64,000 bases of DNA from Bolinopsis microptera (Eukaryota > Ctenophora > Tentaculata > Lobata > Bolinopsidae), in the NCBI RefSeq assembly GCF_026151205.1, contig NC_087072.1, positions 12,440,169 through 12,504,168 of the forward strand, given 5' to 3'. Made by a program: the position numbers and the translations under genes. The notes below the pieces were generated by a model. That model ran no database searches. It saw nothing but the letters and a program-made list of their open reading frames with translations, and was not told where the DNA came from. Below are positions 1 to 10,053 of the stretch, in pieces (position 1 is the stretch's first letter; every line of letters starts with the position of its first letter).

Positions 1-66
1 ATTGGTTATCATTACAAGAGGAAGAAGACAGTGAGGAAGACGAAAACTAAATGTAACGTTTTGTAA
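1..66 (+). CDS. 3' end of a Rho-like GTPase gene (cut by window edge)
   Basis: The window opens inside the last codons of a Rho-family gene. The frame reads a basic tail ending in the prenylation box CNVL and then TAA. Positions 1-329 match 1279-1607 with a single visible difference, so this is the end of a copy of the gene at 757-1344 lying 1278 bp upstream of its twin. Nothing can be said about its G-domain because that lies outside the window. The near identity implies a very recent tandem duplication. Confidence 0.85.
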   Translation: MGYHYKRKKTVRKTKTKCNVL

Positions 67-329
67 TTGTATTCACTTAATAGTTGCTTATAATTGATGA
101 CCAACCTGTGATCTGGCACCAGAAACTGGTACTGCAGAACAGGTAATATAGGTTCAATTAGGAATCCTCCCCAAATAATAAATAATGGGAATATTGCATC
201 GTTTACATCTGTGAATTGGGATCTGATATTTGATATTTAATACAATTTTTGATATTTTATACAATTCAATAATGTTATTAGCTATAATATGTATAATTTT
301 GAGTTTTTTGAAACGTCATTGACATTTTT

Positions 330-548
330 GCTGTTGGGTACTATGGAGTGGGAAAAACCTGCATGTTTATTAGATTTGCCAGAGGGGAATTCCCTCCTGA
401 ATATGTTCCTACAGTATTTGACAATTACTCGGTAGATGGTGAAGTTAACGGACAGTCCTATGAGTTGGGATATTGGGACACTGGAGGAGGAGGGGAAGAT
501 TATGAGTTATGACCGGTTTCGTCCCCTTAGCTATCCAGAGACCGATGT
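330..548 (+). pseudogene. Rho-like GTPase pseudogene fragment
   Basis: This is a 5'- and 3'-truncated piece of a Rho gene of the 6547/8112 type. It starts abruptly at the P-loop (GYYGVGKTCM), runs through the effector loop (PTVFDNYS) and the G3 region (WDTGGGG), then hits an in-frame TGA after a short insertion near 509. The downstream piece reads RFRPLSYPETDV in another frame, and homology stops at about 548. The 5' break lies exactly at the end of the duplicated 1278-bp segment, so the fragment is probably a junction product of that duplication. Confidence 0.85.
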
Positions 549-756
549 CGTGGGTGTGTCCTGTCTTGCTAAGTGCTACAATGAAATTTATAAATAAAGC
601 TGTTTAGTTAATTCAGTTTTTTTAGTTAATTCAATTTCCGTTCTTCTTTGAAATTGCTATGCATAGCGATCAACTACCAGACTAATTTTGAAATGTTTTG
701 TTTCTCAGATTAATTAATATATTTGTACTTAACTAACAAGGAAACTTTTGCAGAAG

Positions 757-1344
757 ATGGCAACGGGTAATGACATAGACATAAAATGTGTAGTTGTTGG
801 AAATTATGAAGCAGGGAAAACATGTGCATTGATTACTCTTACTACTGACTTCCAACTAGACTGGGGACCTGAACTGTACGTTCCTACGGTTATGCATGAT
901 TTTAAGAAGAGGGGCGAATTAGATAATACACCTTTATGTGTTGAATTCTGGGACACTAAAGGACTTGAAGAGTACAGTCGACTACGTCCCTTAGCCTATC
1001 CCGGTTCTCATGTGTTTCTTTTGTTTTTCGATATCACCGATAATAAAGATAGTTTTGAGGAAATGTTTTCCTTTTGGTGGTCAGAAATCAGACGGTTTAG
1101 CTCCGACGTTCCTATCATTCTTGTCGGATCAAAAATAGACTTGAGATACAATGGTCTTGCTACTATTTCAACTGTTGAAGGCGAGGCAATGGCTAAGAAG
1201 ATTGGGGCTGCACAATACATGGAAATATCCTCTTTACTGGATAAAGGTTTGACTGAGTTGTTTGAAGAAGTTGCCAGTATTGGTTATCATTACAAGAGGA
1301 AGAAGACAGTGAGGAAGACGAAAACTAAATGTAACGTTTTGTAA
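757..1344 (+). CDS. Divergent Rho-family GTPase, CAAX CNVL
   Basis: A 195-residue Rho-type small GTPase, expected to act as a membrane-anchored switch. Visible motifs are a P-loop (GNYEAGKT, residues 15-22), an altered switch I (PTVMHDF), G3 as DTKGLEEY, G4 as SKID, a G5-like SSL, a basic tail and the prenylation box CNVL (Leu favours geranylgeranylation). The position equivalent to Rac Gly12 is Tyr, and Gln61 is Leu, the classic hydrolysis-blocking change. The Rho insert helix is absent. ATG 757 is the first in-frame Met; it lies 3 nt after a splice-acceptor-like CTTTTGCAG preceded by CTAAC. It is almost certainly Rho-family; whether it still cycles nucleotide is unknown. Confidence 0.9.
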   Translation: MATGNDIDIKCVVVGNYEAGKTCALITLTTDFQLDWGPELYVPTVMHDFKKRGELDNTPLCVEFWDTKGLEEYSRLRPLAYPGSHVFLLFFDITDNKDSFEEMFSFWWSEIRRFSSDVPIILVGSKIDLRYNGLATISTVEGEAMAKKIGAAQYMEISSLLDKGLTELFEEVASIGYHYKRKKTVRKTKTKCNVL

Positions 1345-1620
1345 TTGTATTCACTTAATAGTTGCTTATAATTGATGACCAACCTGTGATCTGGCACCAG
1401 AAACTGGTACTGCAGAACAGGTAATATAGGTTCAATTAGGAATCCTCCCCAAATAATAAATAATGGGAATATTGCATCGTTTACATCTGTGAATTGGGAT
1501 CTGATATTTGATATTTAATACAATTTTTGATATTTTATACAATTCAATAATGTTATTAGCTATAATATGTATAATTTTGAATTTTTTGAAACGTCATTGA
1601 CATTTTTCTATAATTGTGAG

Positions 1621-1997
1621 TAGCACAGTCACATGACTCCTGTAGCACATTCACATGACTCCTGTAGCACATTCACATGACTCCTGTAGCACATTCACAT
1701 GACTCCTGTAGCACATTCACATGACTCCTGTAGCACAGTCACATGACTCCTGTAGCACATTCACATGACTCCTGTAGCACAGTCACATGACTCCTGTAGC
1801 ACAGTCACATGACTCCTGTAGCACAGTCACATGACTCCTGTAGCACAGTCACATGACTCCTGTAGCACAGTCACATGACTCCTGTAGCACAGTCATATGA
1901 CTCCTGTAGCACAGTCACATGACTCCTGTAGCACAGTCACATGACTCCTGTAGCACAGTCACATGACTCCTGTAGCACAGTCACATGACTCCTGTAG
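1621..1997. repeat. Minisatellite, 22-bp unit, about 17 copies
   Basis: A tandem array of TAGCACAGTCACATGACTCC-TG with a G/T variant (CAGTC or CATTC) that alternates on the left side and becomes uniform on the right. It lies just beyond the 3' flank of the 757 gene, exactly where the similarity to 1-329 ends. No coding potential is evident. Confidence 0.95.
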
Positions 1998-2062
1998 GTG
2001 TCAAGCCACCTAAAAACGCTCATACGACTGATCTATGATTGATGGAAACGTTTTAAATTGTT

Positions 2063-2148
2063 TCCACGAAGTTTGGGGTTTACACTAGATAAGTTGTTTA
2101 GGTTAAAACCTAAACAACTTATCTAGTGTAAACCCCAAACTTCATGGA
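2063..2148. repeat. Near-perfect inverted repeat (42-bp stem, 2-nt loop)
   Basis: The arms 2068-2104 and 2107-2143 are perfect reverse complements (37 bp) separated by two bases. After one mismatch the pairing extends four more base pairs to 2063 and 2148. As RNA or single-stranded DNA this would form a long hairpin. It could be a fold-back element remnant, a deletion product of a longer palindrome, or a small-RNA precursor; the two-base loop is unusually small for a miRNA. Confidence 0.9.
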
Positions 2149-2524
2149 TTTACAGTTAACATAGAGACAGACACTTTCTGCACTACCGACCTATCGTATC
2201 ATTCTATAAGATGGAACCTGATTCTATCTCTAATACATACGTCCGTACGGTGTGTATTCATTTTAATTACATAGTTATAAACTGTTTACTGATGAGAAGT
2301 TAGATTTTTGAACACGTTCTATATATAATTATATGGTAATATGATTATATATGATTACTTACAGATAATTTAATAACACATTAACAAGACTAAGTTACCC
2401 ATTTTAGATATTATATTGGAAATTATCTACTGTTCATTTAGTCCGACTCTTAGAATTGTGATGACGAATTGATGGTTTTAATACCTACCAACATTTTTAA
2501 CGAGATTTTTGTTCAGATAGCAGT

Positions 2525-3097
2525 ATGGTAGTAGTACTGATAAAAACAATAACAGTTGGATATGGTAATGTTGGAAAGACTAGCCTTCTTATCACTTATA
2601 CTACCGGACAGTTTCCCTCTGAGTACACTCCGACGGTATTTGATAATTATTCACTGCTTGGTAATCTTGATGCTAGACCATACAATCTAGCACTTTGGGA
2701 CACCGGTGGTGGAGAAGACTATGAAAGGCTCCGTCCCCTCAGTTACCCCCAAACTGATGTGTTCATTCTTCTGTTTTCTGCTAGTGATAATGAGGATAGG
2801 TTTGAGCAGATTCATTCCTATTGGTGGGTCGAACTGAATCATCATTGTCCAGATGTCCCAATAGTTTTAGTTGGTTCTAAAATAGATTTAAGAAACAAAG
2901 ATGGAATTCAAACTGTTACAACTGAAGAAGGTCAGGCTATGGCAGAAAAGATTGGGGCTGCAAAATACATGGAAATATCATCATTGGAGAATCGGGGTGT
3001 TGGTGAATTATTTGAAGAAGTTATCAGATTAGGTTTTGATCACAGTCTTACTGAAGCAAAAAAGGAAAAAAAGACAAAGAAATGTGTCATTTTGTAG
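2525..3097 (+). CDS. Rho-family GTPase, CAAX CVIL, Gln61-to-Gly type
   Basis: A 190-residue intronless Rho/Rac/Cdc42-like GTPase. It has a P-loop GYGNVGKT (residues 12-19), effector loop EYTPTVFDNYS, G3 DTGGGEDYERLRP, G4 SKIDLR, G5-like SSL, a lysine-rich tail and CAAX CVIL. The loop between G4 and G5 is too short for the Rho insert helix, and Rac Gln61 is replaced by Gly, so intrinsic hydrolysis should be weak. ATG 2525 lies 8 nt after a TTTTTGTTCAG acceptor-like site. A canonical AATAAA is at 3126. It is the left member of a roughly 2.0-kb tandem duplication with the gene at 4523. Confidence 0.95.
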   Translation: MVVVLIKTITVGYGNVGKTSLLITYTTGQFPSEYTPTVFDNYSLLGNLDARPYNLALWDTGGGEDYERLRPLSYPQTDVFILLFSASDNEDRFEQIHSYWWVELNHHCPDVPIVLVGSKIDLRNKDGIQTVTTEEGQAMAEKIGAAKYMEISSLENRGVGELFEEVIRLGFDHSLTEAKKEKKTKKCVIL

Positions 3098-4522
3098 AGT
3101 TTCAATGTAACTGTAACTGCTTCAAAATAAATGTCATGATGTTGATTTTTTATATGTGGTAATACCGTAATATACCAAATATTTGGAAATTCTGTAGAAA
3201 CAAATTTTTATTCTTTTGGCTCTCAGTATCAATGCTATTGTAAGATTTATTTTGTATAAACATGTTAAGTGGGATGTAATTACAGTTTAGTTTTTATCTG
3301 CTTAACTCTTCTTCTGATGAGAAGGTGAATCTATATGATGTATTAATTATAATGAGATGTATTGATATGACGTACACGATGTTTTACATATTACATTAAG
3401 TGCTTGTTCAATGTTTCATATAGTTGAGGGATGATTGTTTTGAATAAATTTCTGTTAACACTAACATATACAGTTAGTATCAGGTCGTTATCTAAAGGTC
3501 TGGAAATTTGAGAAATTTATCAAATAACAAATATCCCCTATAAAGTTAAGTTAGTTATTTATTACATTTAACACCATTGACGTTTTTTTCACATGATTGA
3601 CATTCGATCAGAACTTATATAAAATGAAATTTTGCCGGACATAATTTGTCTTCAAGATTTTATGAATATGATGCCCATTTTGGACATGGAAAAGTCTATT
3701 GATCTTGATTCCCTTCTCTTCGGACTGTGCTATGTGATATTTTCCTTATTCATGAAAACGTTTAACGACATTTTTTTTGAGGAAGGCAATGGCATAAAAT
3801 GGTATAAATGGAGAATTACTCAAGGGTTTTTCCATTTTATCCATATAAAAAGTCTCTTTTTTATGCCATTTTATGCCATTTTTTACCATTTTATATGGCT
3901 AAAAAATTCGGCGGTTCCGTCTTGTAATGCGATCCCGGAAGGCAGACATCACCTTTGCAGTGCGAGCTCGGAAGCGGGGGCCCTGCCTTCAGAGGTACGT
4001 AATACGTATCGAGGATGACTTGGAACGAAAATTGTCTAGAAGTAAAAAATTTTAAAAGTTTTCCTGGAAACCACTTTTCTCCTGTGTTCATATTACTCTG
4101 ATCATTATGTTATGAGCCGAAAATATTTTTCGGGACCTAGCGCTCAAGACTTTTTCCTGAAAATTAATGAAATTTCTGACTAATATCCGGCCAAGCACCT
4201 TCTTAACTACTTACTATAAACGGATATCCGATCGATTTCTAAATTGTATCACTATCAGAGTGAAATTGAGTGGAATTTGAATTGCAAAATAGTCGATTTG
4301 ATCTTGGCCCCTAGTAGCCTGGTATGAGTCTCATGTAATATTATATGATCAATTACAGATAATTTAATACACATTAACAAAACTGTGTTGCCCACTTTCG
4401 AAATATGGGAAATTTCAAATTATCTATTGGATTATTCAGTCCGACTCTTAGAATTGTAATGACGAATTGGTGGTTTTAATACCTACCAACATTTTTAACG
4501 AGATTTTTGTTCAGATAGCAGT
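3098..4522. other. Intergenic spacer between duplicated Rho genes
   Basis: No gene is supported. The right end (about 4340-4522) is homologous to 2340-2524, the 5' flank of the preceding gene, so it belongs to the duplicated unit. Around 3835-3895 there is an AT-rich stretch with repeated CCATTTTATG-like words. Upstream of both genes the same pyrimidine-rich acceptor-like motif (TTTTTGTTCAG) is conserved. Confidence 0.6.
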
Positions 4523-5095
4523 ATGGTAGTAGTACTGATAAAAACAATAACAGTTGGATATGGTAATGTTGGAAAGACTAGCCTTCTTATCACTTATACT
4601 ACCGGACAGTTTCCCTCTGAGTACACTCCGACGGTATTTGATAATTATTCGCTGCTTGGTAATCTTGATGCTAGACCATACAATCTAGGACTTTGGGACA
4701 CCGGTTGGGGAGAGGACTATGACAGGCTCCGTCTCCTCAGTTACCCCCAAACTGATGTGTTTATTCTTCTGTTTTCTGTTAGTGATAAAGAGGATAGGTT
4801 TGAGCAGATTCATTCCTATTGGTTGGCCGAACTGAATTATCGATGTCCTGATGTCCCAATAGTTTTAGTTGGTTCTAAAATCGATTTAAGAAACAAAAAG
4901 GGAATTCAAACTGTTACAACTGAAGAAGGTCAGGCTATGGCAGAAAAGATTGGGGCTGCAAAATACATGGAAATATCATCATTTGAGAATCGGGGTGTTG
5001 GTCAATTATTTGAAGAAGTTATCAGATTAGGTTTTGATCACCGTCTTACTGAAGCAAAAAAGGAAAAGAAGACAAAGAAGTGTGTCATTTTGTAG
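4523..5095 (+). CDS. Rho-family GTPase, CAAX CVIL (duplicate of 2525)
   Basis: A 190-residue near-copy of the gene at 2525, offset by 1998 bp. Motifs are P-loop GYGNVGKT, effector loop PTVFDNYS, G3 DTGWGEDYDRLR, G4 SKIDLR, a lysine-rich tail and CAAX CVIL. Unlike its twin it has Trp at the invariant G3 glycine (Rac Gly60), a residue needed for the GTP-driven switch II movement, as well as Gly at Gln61. Other differences include RPLS to RLLS and SSL to SSF. The twin's AATAAA is lost, replaced by a tandem TATATA-like stretch. The frame is open, but signalling function is doubtful. Confidence 0.93.
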   Translation: MVVVLIKTITVGYGNVGKTSLLITYTTGQFPSEYTPTVFDNYSLLGNLDARPYNLGLWDTGWGEDYDRLRLLSYPQTDVFILLFSVSDKEDRFEQIHSYWLAELNYRCPDVPIVLVGSKIDLRNKKGIQTVTTEEGQAMAEKIGAAKYMEISSFENRGVGQLFEEVIRLGFDHRLTEAKKEKKTKKCVIL

Positions 5096-5231
5096 AGTTT
5101 CAATGTAGCTGTAACTGCTTCAAAGTATATATAATGATGTTGATTTTTATATGTGGTAATATACCAAATATTTGGAAATTCTGTAGGGAACATTTCATTC
5201 TTTTGCCTCTCAGTATCAAATGGTCCTTCAA

Positions 5232-5287
5232 ATAGGTTTCGATCACAGTCTTGCTGAACTGAAAAAGAATAGGTGTGCTATTTTAGT
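5232..5287 (+). pseudogene. Rho-like C-terminal tail remnant
   Basis: Just past the 4523 gene the sequence reads IGFDHSLAELKKNRCAIL in one frame, which matches the C-terminus of the 2525/4523 proteins (GFDHSLTEAKK plus a CAAX box). A one-base loss converts the expected TTGTAG ending to TTAG, so the frame runs on. No G-domain precedes it. It is the leftover 3' end of an additional, otherwise deleted Rho copy. Confidence 0.7.
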
Positions 5288-5711
5288 ATTTTATGATTTT
5301 GCTCCAATTCTGTAAATTTATTTTACTTTCTTGATTCAGCTAGTGACTAGCTCATATTTTCGGGTAAATTTAGGTCAATTGATTTTGACGACAACAATCA
5401 CATGATTTTGAAAGCTTATGAACGAAGTCTTCATAGACGTTTTTTTAAAATATAATGATGACTCATGACTTCGTTCTCATAAAACATTTTCTTTATATTA
5501 AAAACTTTTCATTTCATCTACCTATTCATATACATGTTTTTAACTATTTATTCATTTGCAATTCTACGATTGATTATTTAAATGTACTTTTCTCTTCATC
5601 TTGTTCTCTAAAAATAGCCCGATCAATCAAATGAAAGGAATACTAAATAAGATGTAGCCTCCGTTTTGTCATCTCAATTTCTCTCTTTAAAGGTTATGTG
5701 AGGTTCGAGGC

Positions 5712-6290
5712 ATGGACGAGAGGAAACAAAATATAGTGAGAGTGAAAACTGTTGTTGTTGGAGACAGTGGAGTTGGAAAAACCTGCATGTGTATAAAATT
5801 CACTACAGGTGAATTCCCTCCAGATTATATTCCTACAGTATCTGAAAATTACTCAGTCTACGGTGAAGTTAACGGACAGTCATATGAGTTGCGACTTTGG
5901 GATACTGTAGGAGGGGAAGATTATTACCGGAGTCGTCCTCTTAGCTATCCAGACACCGATGTTTTGATTCTCTTATTTGATGTTGCTGGTAGCCGTGATG
6001 ATTTTGAGGAGATTCATTCTCACTGGTGCGGTGAACTGCAATACTCATGCTCTGATGTCCCTATAATTCTTGTTGGATCAAAAATAGACTTGAGAGACAA
6101 TGGTCTCACTACAATTTCAACTGTCGAGGGTGAGGGAATGGCTAAAACGATTGGGGCTGCAAAATATATGGAGATATCTTCATTAAAGGATAAAGGTGTG
6201 ACTGAGTTATTTGAAGAGGCTGTCAGCATTGGTCTCCACTACAATACCACAGTAAAAAGAAAGAAGAAAAAGAAATGTAGTATCATGTAA
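5712..6290 (+). CDS. Rho-family GTPase, CAAX CSIM
   Basis: A 192-residue intronless Rho-like GTPase. It has P-loop GDSGVGKT (residues 17-24; Rac Gly12 is Ser), effector region IPTVSENYS (the Phe of TVFDNY is Ser), G3 DTVGGEDYYRSRP (Ala59 Val, Gln61 Gly), G4 SKIDLRDNG, and a polylysine tail with CAAX CSIM. The terminal Met predicts farnesylation, unlike the Leu-ending boxes of its neighbours. There is no Rho insert helix. It shares the TTISTVEGEGMAK segment with the following quartet. ATG 5712 is the first in-frame start, 19 nt downstream of a CTCTCTTTAAAG acceptor-like motif. Confidence 0.93.
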   Translation: MDERKQNIVRVKTVVVGDSGVGKTCMCIKFTTGEFPPDYIPTVSENYSVYGEVNGQSYELRLWDTVGGEDYYRSRPLSYPDTDVLILLFDVAGSRDDFEEIHSHWCGELQYSCSDVPIILVGSKIDLRDNGLTTISTVEGEGMAKTIGAAKYMEISSLKDKGVTELFEEAVSIGLHYNTTVKRKKKKKCSIM

Positions 6291-6546
6291 TATTTCCCAA
6301 CGTTTAGCAGTTAAATTAAATTGTGCAGAATATTGATTGTTCACTCAGGCCACTATTCAGTTATCATTGTCATCTCTTTACCAATATTTCTTGTCTGTTT
6401 ATCAATATATGAATTATAAATTATTTATAAAGTGAATCTAATTTATAGGTATATTCACTATATATGTGCATAGGTGATTGATTTCTTTTATCATAACTTT
6501 AATTTCTTTCTAGCCAGGTTATGGGGGATTGGAGACCATAGATACG

Positions 6547-7116
6547 ATGGCTGATATAATAAGATTGAAAACTGTTGCTGTAGGGTACGCAGCAGTGGGG
6601 AAAACCTGCATGTTCATTAGATTCGCCACAGGAGAATTCCCTCATGAATATGTTCCTACAGTATTTGACAATTACTCGGTAGACGGTGAAGTTAATGGAC
6701 AGTCCTATGAGTTAGGACTTTGGGATACTGGGGGAGGAGAAGATTACCACCGGTTACGTCCCATTAGCTATCCAGACACCGATGTTTTTCTACTCTTATT
6801 TGATGTTGCTGGTAGCCGTGTTAATTTTGAGGCGATCTATTCTTACTGGTGGGCTGAATTGCATCACCACTGCCCTGACGTCCCAATTATTCTTGTTGGA
6901 GCAAAAACTGACTACGAAAATGGCATTGTTCCTATTTCAAATTTCGAGGGCGAGGCAATGGCTAAGAAGATTGGGGCTGCAAAATACATGGAAATATCTT
7001 CATTAAAGAATACAGGTGTGACTGAGTTATTTGAAGAGGTTGTCAGCATTGGTCTTCACTACAATACTACAGTAAAGAGAAAGAAGAAAAAGAAAAGGAA
7101 ATGCATTATTTTGTAA
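6547..7116 (+). CDS. Rho-family GTPase, CAAX CIIL (quartet copy A)
   Basis: A 189-residue intronless Rho-like GTPase starting MADIIRLKT. It has P-loop GYAAVGKT (residues 14-21; the Gly12 equivalent is Ala), effector loop VPTVFDNYS, G3 DTGGGEDYHRLRP (Gln61 Gly), G4 AKTDYENG, a KRKKKKKRK polybasic tail and CAAX CIIL. Upstream in-frame TTG codons look like a start but are not ATG; a short out-of-frame ATG reading frame begins at 6521. A TTTCTTTCTAG acceptor-like site ends at 6513. First of four tandem units spaced about 1.4-1.6 kb. Confidence 0.94.
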   Translation: MADIIRLKTVAVGYAAVGKTCMFIRFATGEFPHEYVPTVFDNYSVDGEVNGQSYELGLWDTGGGEDYHRLRPISYPDTDVFLLLFDVAGSRVNFEAIYSYWWAELHHHCPDVPIILVGAKTDYENGIVPISNFEGEAMAKKIGAAKYMEISSLKNTGVTELFEEVVSIGLHYNTTVKRKKKKKRKCIIL

Positions 7117-8111
7117 ATGAATCCTTAGCAACTTTAAGGATACAACTTTATGTATGTATATTGTACTTTATTATGTATATTATACAACATTTTTATTTTA
7201 TGAGACCCGTGTTTGGTTTTTAACTTTCTGCTCTGATGACGAGAGAAAGTTTTTGAGGAGAGCCGTTCAGACATGGGCACCGTATTGTGTAAATTATTTA
7301 GTTATATTTTATAAAATATCTTTGTCCCATAGTAGCGGGGTAGTAAATACAGTGTTTCCAATTTATTTTTATTAAGGTTAATCATCAAATTCACTTTTCA
7401 TACCTTCCTCGGCAAAGAAACAATTAACTATATTATCCATGTGATAATACGAGTGGAGGTGATTACTGTTGGTTGGTACCGTTATCTTCCTTCTTTCATT
7501 AGATGGTAAGCCGAGATCAATTTAAAAATATATTTTGTTACTGGTAGGGTTTATAAAAAATGTGGTTTCAAAAGTTTAAACAAGTCCAATCTGGATTCTT
7601 TTGTGTGTATGTTTCAATTAATAATTTGATAAGTTGTAGCTATGATTTATTACGTAGTGGAAAATATAAAGATTTGTGAAAATATAAAGATTTGTGAACT
7701 GTAGAAAACAGCTGCTGCTTTGTCACAAGATTTTTACCAGCCTTATTCAAATAGATAAAATTCTTGCAAATGATATTTATGACCTTTTTCTGTTAGATTT
7801 CTACTCGCTTATTTAAGATTCTTACTCATTAAAAGATGCTTTCCTTCTATCTATTTGCTAGAATTGGTAATTTGTCGTTAATAGTTTGTATATCTGTAAT
7901 TTTGTTTATATATGTAATTTTGTATGATAAATTATGAATCGTTTAAAATTTCTCATCTCTTTACCAATCTCTTTCGTCCATGTCTATCAATATATATGAA
8001 TTGTATATAAAGTAAATCTAATTTATAGGTATATATAGGTGATTGATTTCTTTTATCATAACTTTAATTTCTTTCTAGACAGGTTATGGGAGATTGGAGC
8101 CAATAGATACG
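7117..8111. other. Intergenic spacer repeated after each quartet copy
   Basis: No gene is supported. This spacer is recognisably repeated after copies B, C and D (about 8690-9370, 10060-10830, 11460-12100), with shared words such as the GAAAATATAAAGATTTGTGAA doublet and the AACAGCTGCTG segment. Internal deletions account for the different spacings. Each copy ends in a pyrimidine-rich TTTCTTTCTAG (degraded before copy C) followed about 30 nt later by the ATG of the next gene. Confidence 0.7.
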
Positions 8112-8684
8112 ATGGCTGATGTAATAACATTGAAAACTATTGCTGTTGGATACGGAGGAGTAGGAAAAACCTGCATGTGTATTAGATTTGCCAGAGGAGA
8201 ATTCCCTCATGAACATGTTCCTACAGTATTTGATAATTACTGTGTAGATGGTGAAGTTAACGGACAGTCCTATAAGTTGGCACTCTGGGATACTGGGGGA
8301 GGAGAAGATTACCACCGGTTACGTCCTCTTAGCTATCCAGAGACCGATGTTTTTCTACTCTTATTTGATGTTGCTGGTAGCCTTGTTGATTTTGAGGAGA
8401 TCCATTCTTACTGGTGGACTGAATTGCATCACCACTGCCCTGATGTCCCAATAATTCTTGTTGGAGCAAAAATAGACTTGAGAGACAATGGTCTTACTAC
8501 CATTTCAACTGGCGAGGGTGAGGGAATGGCTAAGAAGATTGGGGCTGCAAAATACATGGAAATATCTTCATTAAAGAATACAGGTGTGACTGAGTTATTT
8601 GAAGAGGTTGTCAGCACTGGTATTCACTACAATACTACAGTAAAGAGAAAGAAGAAAAAGAAAAGGAAATGCATTATTTTGTAA
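8112..8684 (+). CDS. Rho-family GTPase, CAAX CIIL (quartet copy B)
   Basis: A 190-residue intronless Rho-like GTPase starting MADVITLKT. It has P-loop GYGGVGKT, effector loop VPTVFDNYC, G3 DTGGGEDYHRLRP with Gly at Gln61, G4 AKIDLRDNG, no insert helix, a KRKKKKKRK tail and CAAX CIIL. It is very similar to copies A, C and D. The upstream acceptor-like CTTTCTAG ends at 8078. A proline in place of Gln in the leader (GAGCCAATAGAT) lies upstream of the first ATG and is probably non-coding. Function is inferred from family only: a prenylated membrane switch with impaired GTP hydrolysis. Confidence 0.94.
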   Translation: MADVITLKTIAVGYGGVGKTCMCIRFARGEFPHEHVPTVFDNYCVDGEVNGQSYKLALWDTGGGEDYHRLRPLSYPETDVFLLLFDVAGSLVDFEEIHSYWWTELHHHCPDVPIILVGAKIDLRDNGLTTISTGEGEGMAKKIGAAKYMEISSLKNTGVTELFEEVVSTGIHYNTTVKRKKKKKRKCIIL

Positions 8685-9480
8685 ATGAATCGTTAGCAAC
8701 TTTAAGGATACAACTTTATGTATAATATACAACATTTTTATTTTATGAGACCCGTGTTTGGTTTTTAACTTTCTGCTCCGATGACGAGAGAAAGTTTTTG
8801 AGGAGAGCCGTTCAGACATGGGCACCGTAATGTGTAAATTATTTAGTTACATTTTATACAATATCTTTGTCCCATAGTAGCGGGGTAGTAAATACGGTGT
8901 TTCCAATTTATTTTTATTAAGGTTAATCATCAGATTCACTTTTCATACCTTCCTCGGCAAAGAAACAATTAACTATATTATCCATTTTCCATGTGATAAT
9001 ACGAGCTATAATTTATTACGTAGTGGAAAATATAAAGATTTGTGAAAATATAAAGATTTGTGAACTGTAGAAAACAGCTGCTGCTTTGTCACAAGATTTT
9101 TACCAGCCTTATTCAAATAGATAAAATTCTTTCAAATGATATTTATGACCTTTTTATGTTAGATTTCTACTCGCTTATTTAAGATTCTTACTTATTAAAG
9201 GATGCTTTCCTTCTATCTATTTGCTAGAATTTGTAATTTGTTGTTAATAATTTGTTTATCTGTAATTTTGTTTATATGTTATATTGTATGATAAATTATG
9301 AATCGTTTAAAAGTGGTCATCTTTTTACCAATCTCTTTCGTCAATGTTTATCAATATATGAATTGTACATAAAGTAAATCTAATTTATATTTATATATGT
9401 ATATTATGCGATTGATTTCTTTTATCATAACTTTAATTTCTTTCTGGACAGGTAATGGGAGATTGGAGACAATAGATACG

Positions 9481-10053
9481 ATGGCTGATGTAATAACATT
9501 GAAAACTATTGCTGTTGGGTACGGAGGAGTAGGAAAAACCTGCATGTGTATTAGATTTTCCAGAGGAGAATTTCCTCCTGAATATGTTCCTACAGTATTT
9601 GACAATTACTGTGTAGATGGTGAAGTTAACGGACAGTCCTATAAGTTGGCACTTTGGGAACCTGGAGGGGGAGAAGATTACTACCGGTTACGTCCCCTTA
9701 GCTATCCAGACACCGATGTTTTTCTACTCTTATTTGATGTTGCTGGTAGTCGTGTTAATTTTGAGGAGATCCATTCTTACTGGTGGGCTGAATTACATCA
9801 CCACTGCCCTGATGTCCCAATTGTTCTTGTTGGATCAAAAATAGACTTGAGAGACAAATATGGTGTTACTACCATTTCAACTGTCGAGGGTGAGGCAATG
9901 GCTAAGAAGATTGGGGCTGCAAAATACATGGAAATATCTTCATTAAAGAATAGAGGTGTGACTGAGTTATTTGAAGAGGTTGTCAGCATTGGTATTCACT
10001 ACAATACTACAGTAAAGAGAAAGAAGAAAAAGAAAAGGAAATGTACCATTTGA
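9481..10053 (+). CDS. Decaying Rho-like GTPase (quartet copy C): G3 Asp and CAAX lost
   Basis: A 190-residue open frame closely related to copy B (MADVITLKT, P-loop GYGGVGKT, effector loop PTVFDNYC, G4 SKIDLRDK). Two lesions stand out. G3 reads WEPGGGEDYY, so the invariant Mg-binding Asp is Glu and the following Thr is Pro. A one-base deletion at the 3' end makes the protein finish KCTI followed by TGA, so the four-residue CAAX box is cut to three residues and cannot be prenylated normally. A longer in-frame extension to 9397 runs through the acceptor-like region and is not credible as coding. Probably an incipient pseudogene. Confidence 0.85.
   Translation: MADVITLKTIAVGYGGVGKTCMCIRFSRGEFPPEYVPTVFDNYCVDGEVNGQSYKLALWEPGGGEDYYRLRPLSYPDTDVFLLLFDVAGSRVNFEEIHSYWWAELHHHCPDVPIVLVGSKIDLRDKYGVTTISTVEGEAMAKKIGAAKYMEISSLKNRGVTELFEEVVSIGIHYNTTVKRKKKKKRKCTI

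Noticed and set aside
3632-4018. 128-codon open stretch on the + strand
   Set aside because: Starts at TTG, low complexity, no family resemblance, not shared by the duplicated unit.
9397-9480. N-terminal extension of the copy C Rho gene
   Set aside because: It runs through the spacer and acceptor-like sequence; the sister copies start at the equivalent of 9481.
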